DNA from: Mytilus edulis
Taxonomy: Eukaryota > Mollusca > Bivalvia > Mytilida > Mytilidae
Length of the DNA: 64,000 nucleotides
Reading direction: 5' to 3'
NCBI RefSeq assembly: GCF_963676685.1
Contig: NC_092356.1
Location: forward strand, 48,261,601 to 48,325,600
Below are positions 47,801-64,000 of the stretch, one piece after another. Every line of letters starts with the position of its first letter. Position 1 is the first letter of the stretch. Made by a program: the position numbers and the translations under genes. Under the pieces are notes generated by a model that did no database searches, was not told the DNA's origin, and saw only the letters and a program-made list of their open reading frames with translations.

Positions 47801-48081
47801 TACAAAGATCTGGATCTGGTCCAACCAAATTGGCAGCTGTTTTCCATGATGGGGCAGGAACTCTGTATAGGGGTAAGGAATCTTCTGAGCTCTCCGATGT
47901 ATCCCATCCCGGTGGAGGGAAACGACAGTGTGCCTTGTCACTAAGATTTAATAGCTCATACTGTGAAACAGCCCCATGACCTTTCTCAGAGGCCCTTGTT
48001 GTAGGAAATCTGTGTGGGAGAGGTTCTGTTGCTTGACAGATGAAATGTGTTGCCATTTTACAACAAAATCTTCATTTTATC
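44839..48081 (-). CDS. PPP1R35: Protein phosphatase 1 regulatory subunit 35 (PPP1R35)
   Basis: Three coding exons on the minus strand: 46,824-48,056 (ATG at 48,056), 45,662-45,802 and 44,839-45,039 (TGA). All junctions are GT-AG and phase 0, giving 524 residues. An acceptor at 48,082-48,083 shows a further intron in the 5' UTR. Residues 158-161 are RVRF, the classic PP1-docking motif. The middle is long, polar and Lys/Ser-rich, probably disordered. The C-terminal part (NSTLRMRTELQQIKDSEID, then FSGLVSLEIP in exon 2, and FDLYRHNRVW near the end) matches my memory of the conserved PPP1R35 C-terminal domain. Family members bind PP1 and act at the centriole in its elongation and maturation. The vertebrate protein is about half this length. 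Oddity: 'DPDL' plus 'TPEK' occurs twice (residues 81-90 and 119-130), as if a segment duplicated. The gene is the intact partner of the truncated copy at 16,279. Confidence 0.85.
45180..45375 (+). repeat. Dispersed repeat in PPP1R35 intron 2
   Basis: Mirror of 18,690-18,895 ('gtgttctgttgtttgtcttg', 'ttggtatctgttgctctctt'). Confidence 0.55.
46420..46560 (-). repeat. Dispersed repeat in PPP1R35 intron 1
   Basis: Mirror of 17,505-17,650 ('aggacgcctccgggtgcggg', 'gacacattccccatttcc'). Confidence 0.6.
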
Positions 48082-48083
48082 CT

Positions 48084-48841
48084 GTAAAAAAATAAAAGAG
48101 AAAAATTACACATCTTTCTTTTTCTTTACAAAAAATAAAAAGAGTATAGAAAAAGGAAGTATCATTAAATATTTCATTCCAGTCTTATCTATACTAAATC
48201 AGTGCTAAAAAGTTATTAATGGAGTACTAGTGTGTCCCTTGGACACAAATAATGTCCATGATTAAAATGTGTACATATAAAGGAACATAAACTAATATCA
48301 GATAATGTAAACTAATTTTGAGACGTATGGACGATTAGATATGGTAGATCATCATGATCATAGTATAATGTAAGAGTAAAATTTCACTTTTGGAGAGTGT
48401 AAAATAAAATTTAGCACCGAACTCATGTTAAATATCAGTTTGGTATGGTCAAGATGTATGGTTAAGTTAGCATACTTTTAAGAGAGTTACTCTCCGTAGC
48501 TAGTTATTATGTTATCATATGTATGTGCAAATTGCAGTCTGTATTTAAATTGTTTATTAGTTTGATTTGTTCTCTTGATTTATTGTGACCATAGATGTAC
48601 ATGTGTTTGGAAAATAAAACATTAATTTGAAAAGTAGTTTTACTATTTATGCCAGAGTAAAGCATAAAACTGGGTAAAATTTGACAGACCTGAAATTTCA
48701 ATATGTTAACAAGCTTTCAGAGTATGAATGGTGATTAAAGTGTAAACAGCACAGGTTAAAAGTCAGGTACATGTATGAACAAAAGTTTTCCTGGATAGAC
48801 TTAATATGTAAGTGATAAGGCAATTTGAGGTGGTCAAATCA
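48084..48841. other. PPP1R35 upstream region
   Basis: It probably includes the 5' UTR intron and promoter of PPP1R35. No first non-coding exon could be fixed and nothing else is recognised. Confidence 0.35.
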
Positions 48842-48851
48842 GAAAATCGCT

Positions 48852-50420
48852 GGGGGCGTCTTTTTACCACAGAATACCACAGTATACTCAGAATATACCA
48901 CAGAACTACACAAATTACAATAAAACTACTGAAATATACCACAGAAGTTACAGGACATCAAAATTACTTTATGAAATGCATATCTGATAATACCGAATCA
49001 TAATTTCTTTAACTCAGGTTACACTAATCACATGACCAGCCTGCGCCAAAAAAAAATTTCATCTACTAGTCCAGACACAAAATTTCCAAATTTGTCCCAA
49101 TATGACCATACAAATTTTGAAAATATTCACTAGTCTGAATCAATTTTTACTAGTCTTGGGCATCGGACTAGTGACTAACGGTGCAGACTGTATGACGATT
49201 GGCAGGATAAGATAAACATTATCATAACATTTTTGTTATTTGGCATATTTTTTTACATTTGAAATCTAAAATAAACATTTAAAAAAAATGTTTTTCAATA
49301 GCAAAAAAAATTATTGCACGGTTTATTGAATATATTTAACTGATCAATTAAAAGTGTTATTATCTATTTTGTTTTACAATATATTTTAGTGATATTAAGA
49401 AATCTGCGAGATTATTAAATATGATGTTTTAATCTTGGATCTTATTTATTATAAAAATTGTATTTTTAGAATTATTCATGTTATTTGACAATACTTATGA
49501 TAATCATGATAATTAGAACAGGAAGACTGCTATCATCATTCTATTTTTTAATTGCCACCTGATTGAATAAGATAATTCAAATAAATGTATTTGGTGTCTC
49601 AGGTGTGAAAATATAAATGACATGTTTATTGGCTTGATTGGTGATTACAGAGAGTGTCAAAATTGGTTAATCTAATTAAATTATGGTACTTTAATTGTGC
49701 AGGTGAACTTGCTAAGGTCAACATTAATTTTGGACTAAAAAATATAGAAACTACAGAATAGAATAGAATAGAATATTTTTATTTCCCAAATTACAGGGCC
49801 CATAAAGGGCATAAAATCAGATACAATTGATTACCACATGTATATATATGTAAATGTCACATGTATGTATACCAGTTTTTTTTCACTATAAAGTTCCAGT
49901 TCAACATTTCTAAATGCATACAAAATTTGGTAAAAATCCGAAATATTGTCAAATAATTGAAGAAGATACACATATATACAACCTAATGTTCAGTGATCAT
50001 GTGATAAGACACTTGAAACAGTCATCAAACTTGAACTTTTTGACAATTAAAATACACACTTATTATATGTTATTAGTGAACTCAAATATTTAATACTGTC
50101 CGTTAACAACTTCAGAATTTTTTTTGAAAGTATTTGAATATTAATTTTACTTATCTTAACATAAAATTAATAAAAAAGGGGCAAAAAAACCTGACAAACT
50201 AAATAAATTATGGTCCCAATTACAAATATAGATTAGCCATTCAGTAGGGGGCTTTGTGATATAGTGAGTTTTGTTTCTAAAAAATATAATTTATTTGAAT
50301 AATATATGTCAAATTACAAAAAGAATAGTCAATACATTAACTGGATAATAATGCCTGAAGTATTAAAATTTTGAAGTTCTGTGGTACATTTTGAGTGTTC
50401 TGTGGTAAAATGACGCGCTC
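48852..50420. mobile_element. 1,569-bp element with 10-bp target duplication (Mutator-like)
   Basis: GAAAATCGCT flanks it at 48,842-48,851 and 50,421-50,430 as a direct repeat. The inner ends are inverted: GGGGGCGTCTTTTTACCACA on the left, and GAGCGCGTCATTTTACCACA for the right end read backwards. 'ACCACAGAA' recurs several times just inside both ends. A 9-11 bp duplication is typical of Mutator-like elements. No transposase ORF is present. Inside, 49,050-49,180 is rich in 'ctagtc', and 49,755-49,810 has a short 'agaatagaat' run and another dispersed fragment. Confidence 0.65.
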
Positions 50421-50570
50421 GAAAATCGCTCCATACTCAGAATCAAGAAAGGGTTTTATAATTAGTAAACAAAAAGTTATCTTATTAATCAATGAAAGCA
50501 TTATTCAAACAAATGAATGATAGTTTTGGGATATAACATCACTTGAATCAGTGAATCAAATTTTGTAACC

Positions 50571-52568
50571 GCCCATCCCTAGATTTTCCATCATCTATCA
50601 TGGAAAACTGCATGGAATTCCATGGAATATTTTTCCATGGAATTCCATGGAGTATTGGAACCTGTTTTCCATGGAAATCCATGGAAAATAAAAAGAGAAA
50701 AAAGGAATTAATAATATTTCCATCTGAAACATTTTCCATGGAATTCCATGGAAAATATTTTCCATGAAGTTTTTCCATGGAATTCCATGGAAATATATTA
50801 CATAGAATTTCTTTTTCCATGGAATTCCATGGAAATATTTCCATCATTTCCTTTTGAAATGAATTGCTCAAATTAACCTTTTGACAATATACCCTGTTTA
50901 ACAATATCTGTAATAATGAAGATAAAAAAAACTAGGTGCCATGCTTTTTTCGGTTTGGTAAGGTCTTTTGAGTCTTACAATGGTCAGTAATAAGCAATAG
51001 ACTCAAACATCATTTTAACCTTTAATTCAAACTTATTTAATGTATTATAATAAATACAACAAACAAGAAAAACTTTCAATACTGGTATATGTTTGCACTG
51101 CCTTTATATCAAGAAATTAAGGTTATAAATGTCACTTATGTCAGCACCAGGCTTCAGTAGATCCATCTTGTAGAACAGCATTAACCATTTTATTGGAGTT
51201 TCATTTCTTCCTCATGATACCTAAAAATAATTTTACTGTTATAAATAAAGAGATATTCTTTAAATAATGGCATTATTAATAATGGTTAACAACTTTAGTC
51301 TTTGTCCTAAATATTTTTTTCCATAATTATTGTATATAAATGTCTTCATTGGTATTTTCCATCTATTTAGAACTTAGTGTTGATCTGCAGTTTGCTGTAA
51401 AGATACACTTTTTTTTACTTTTATGGATCTATTTCTCATTGGCAACCAATTTCAACGGATCTTAAATTTTATAACCAAATTACTTCATTAGTGGATTATT
51501 AGTTATTATAATACACCATATACAGTTTGTCTTGTCTTAATACCCAATCATTATAATTATAAGTGAAAAATCTACTATAGGTGTTTTCATGATGTTTTTA
51601 TGTTGAACTAAAGGAGCTTGCACACACTTAAAATGGTAGAATCTAATTCAGTGTACTTACCAAAAAATATGCTCTAAATCCAACAGTCAATGCAAGTCAT
51701 CAGAGAATAAATCTGCACTATTCGATGTCAAGAACTATTTGGAACTATTTAATCTAAGTCCAATATAATTTAAATTTTGCATTTTGTTCAGGAGAGAAGA
51801 CATCTTTATTTGTTGCCTGCATATCCATTGCAAGTTCAAATTTTCAATGTGTTGGGGGGTGTATGAGGAGTTATCTGATTTCTTTTAAAAGAGTCACAAT
51901 TGAATACTGTTATTTACCAAAATCTTGGATATTTTATATATATTTTAATAAAAGATTGTCCATTTATTGTTTATTTACCATTTTTATGTTTTAAGTAATA
52001 ATAATTGCACAAAAATGTATAAATCCATGTTCTACCCTACATTTGGCCTCACACTGTATGGTCATAACATTTCCTGTCTTCTACACAAAGACCAATGAAA
52101 ACCAGATGGCACTTTACATTTCTTTCACTGTCTAATTGATGATAAAGAATTAATGTATGTAATTTGTGTACATTTTTTCCATGACTTTCCATCTCAAAAA
52201 TATTCTAAGTTAAGATTTTATAATGTTTCCATGTTAAAAATATTCTAAGTCAAGATTCCATCCTCTTTTCCATCTCAAAAATATTCGAAGTCCACTTTCC
52301 ATCTTCTTTTCCATCTACAAATTTTTATTAGTCTACTTTCCATCCCATTTTCCATCCAAAAAGTATTTTTTCCATGGAATTCCATGGAAAGTTTTCCATC
52401 TTATCATGGAAAATGATGGAATAAGTAACACATATAAGTTTTCCATCTGACATGAATTATTTTTCCATGAAATTCCATGGAAACTCATGGAAAAAAACAA
52501 AATTTCCATCATTTTCCATCATTTTATCATGGAAAAAGTTGAACTGCATGGAAAATCTAGGGATGGGC
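50571..52568. mobile_element. Non-autonomous DNA element with CCATGG palindrome arrays (1,998 bp)
   Basis: The ends are inverted over about 21 bp (GCCCATCCCTAGATTTTCCA at 50,571 and its complement ending at 52,568). Inside the left end (50,590-50,850) the palindrome CCATGGAATTCCATGG recurs with T-rich and A-rich flanks. Inside the right end (52,190-52,560) are 'ttttccat' words and the same palindrome near 52,375. The middle is plain AT-rich DNA. A 118-codon open frame at the left is only the array read through. No target duplication was found and there is no transposase. Confidence 0.75.
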
Positions 52569-52578
52569 AGTTTCCAGG

Positions 52579-52798
52579 GGGTCTCATTGGGGGATTCCGA
52601 TCCCGGATCCCGCTTACTGTTTTGTCAGATTCCTGTATCCCGCTTACACTATGTACGTAAGCAATTCTCATTTTTTTGTCATTTCCCAGGTCCGCTAGAC
52701 CTCATTTCCCGTTTTCCCAACACAATAATTTGACTTTCAAGTGTCACGCTTACAAAAAATCAGCAATCCCGCGTCACGCTTAGACCCCAATGAGACCC
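52579..52798. mobile_element. 220-bp MITE
   Basis: Perfect inverted ends GGGTCTCATTGGGG (52,579-52,592) and CCCCAATGAGACCC (52,785-52,798). TTTCCA lies two bases outside each end (52,571-52,576 and 52,801-52,806), possibly part of the target duplication. The interior has several 'cccgctta' and 'cacgctta' words. Confidence 0.75.
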
Positions 52799-52806
52799 AC
52801 TTTCCA

Positions 52807-53606
52807 TTTTTTTTAAGTTATAAATCAGTGTACTACTATAGCTACATGTATGCAATATATAAAGTAGTTGACCTTGTGTTCAAATCAATTTTTCTTAATC
52901 TGTTTAAAATATTTTATATAATAATGACATTTAGAATTAAAAATTATATAAACAATACATTTATACAAGTGCAGTAAGTATACAACGTCAACTGTACAAC
53001 AAGTCTGTGCCTGCAACAGAGTCAGAGATCCACAGCAAAATTCGCCTACGTCAAAAATACCTAGTCGACTTAAGAACGCTTTAAACTAATATCAAACTTG
53101 GTCCCCTTTTTTTATAACACTACAGTCGATTCTTACATTCAACATATTAAACAGGAAAGATATTTGAATTTTGTTAACCGATGAGCAACAGTCGCCATCT
53201 GTAAACAAAGCAAGGTAATAATCTCTTAAAGGATTGTAAATTCTCAGATACAAATTTAGATAATGCAAAATACCAAATAAATATATATATATGATAAGAA
53301 CGCTATGAACTTTAAAACTGAATTTGCTTTCTGGTCTGTAATTTCCCCAAAAATAATCATGCTTTCGAATCTTGTATTGATACTTATGCTATTTAATTAA
53401 AAACATTAACACTGTCTTACCTTATAAAAAACTTTTATTTGGTACGTTGTTGTCTTTATAATGTTTTGTGGTATTTTGTTGTATTTTTTATGATTTTCAG
53501 GAGAATTGTCTCAGTGATAACTTTCACCAAAAGTTCAAGGTTACAGGAAACGACAAGTGCGCTTGAACGGAATTACATAAACTACATGTAGATCTGCAAA
53601 ACAGAA
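52807..53606. promoter_or_regulatory. SDHB upstream region
   Basis: The DNA directly before the SDHB start presumably holds its promoter and 5' UTR. No TATA box, initiator or first non-coding exon could be assigned with confidence. Confidence 0.3.
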
Positions 53607-63375
<9,769 letters not shown>

Positions 63376-63799
63376 GTAAAGTACATGCAATTAGCACAGT
63401 GGGTGAAAAGGGGAGGGGTGTTATTGGTCTGTGTACAGATGCCATACCATAATGAAATGTACAAAGACTTGTCCTAAGGTAAAGTACATGCAATTAGCAC
63501 AGTGGGTGAAAAGGGGAGGGGTGTCATTGGTCTGTGCACAGATGTCATAGCATAATGAAATGTACAAAGACTTGTCCTAAGGTAAAGTACATGCAATTAG
63601 CACAGTGGGTGAAAAGGGGAGGGGTGTTATTGGTCTGTGTACAGATGTCATAGCATAATGAAATGTACAAAGACTTGTCCAAAGATAAAGTACCTTCACT
63701 GACAAAAAATAAAGTAGAAAATAATTCCATAAAAAGTATGAAAAAGACATTTTAATAGTCTAACCCTTAAAATTGTTACAGCTAGTTAAAATCTTAACC

Positions 63800-63980
63800 T
63801 CTTGCACTAATGTTCATCTCTCTTAAGCGATATCTTGCCCGATCACCTCTTTTATTCCCATTCATTTGATGTGTTTGACATTATCATTTTGCCATTTGGT
63901 TATGGAATTTTCATTTTAAATTTTCTTCAAGTTCAGTATTTTTTGTGATTTTACTCATCTTGTCAGACTGTAGTAATAAC
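63800..63980 (+). repeat. Dispersed repeat tail at the window end
   Basis: 'gatgtgtttgacattatcat', 'tgccatttggttatgg' and 'ttcagtattttttgtgattt' match the same bivalve family as the minus strand of 9,620-9,980. Confidence 0.5.
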
Positions 63981-64000
63981 CTCAATTCAAAGGTCATCTC

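Noticed and set aside
50548..50904. 118-codon frame with repeated FPWNSMEK
   Set aside because: It is the CCATGGAATTCCATGG array read through in one frame.

Overview
The window looks like nuclear DNA of a bivalve mollusc, most likely a mussel (Mytilus-like). It is AT-rich, genes are broken by many GT-AG introns, and several interspersed repeats match wording I remember from bivalve genomes. The species call is inference; no search could be run.

Genes. Two host genes are clear. PPP1R35 (protein phosphatase 1 regulatory subunit 35, a centriole protein) is complete in coding sequence on the minus strand at 44,839-48,081, three coding exons, 524 residues. SDHB (iron-sulfur subunit of mitochondrial complex II) is on the plus strand from 53,607, eight coding exons giving 255 residues; only the last short exon lies beyond the window. 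A second copy of PPP1R35 at 16,279-19,237 (plus strand) has lost its first 91 codons and its start. Two spliceable exons at 6,330-6,449 and 7,219-7,267 look like the 3' end of an unidentified plus-strand gene, and 4,333-4,409 (minus) looks like a first coding exon of another.

Layout. 1-9,610: repeats, small mobile elements and the candidate exons. 9,611-47,785: one large rearranged block made of three modules, X (about 5 kb of old repeat relics), R (a 70-bp satellite) and P (the PPP1R35 gene). Their order is X(+) R(+) P(+) R(-) X(-) X(+) R(+) P(-). This forms a near-perfect palindrome, with arms 16,279-33,263 and 33,821-47,785 around a 557-bp spacer, and a third X-R copy to the left. It is the order expected from a duplication / inverted-triplication / duplication event with two template switches, from an ancestral X(+) R(+) P(-). 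47,786-53,606: PPP1R35 5' side and three mobile elements. 53,607-64,000: SDHB, whose introns hold at least four more elements and a tandem copy of an exon end.

The most unusual repeated theme is a set of unrelated-looking 1.1-2.1 kb elements (7,665-8,971; 50,571-52,568; 55,140-57,192; 58,891-59,990) that share one design: short terminal inverted repeats, arrays of a family-specific palindromic word just inside both ends, and an unrelated AT-rich middle. None shows a transposase, so they are probably non-autonomous.
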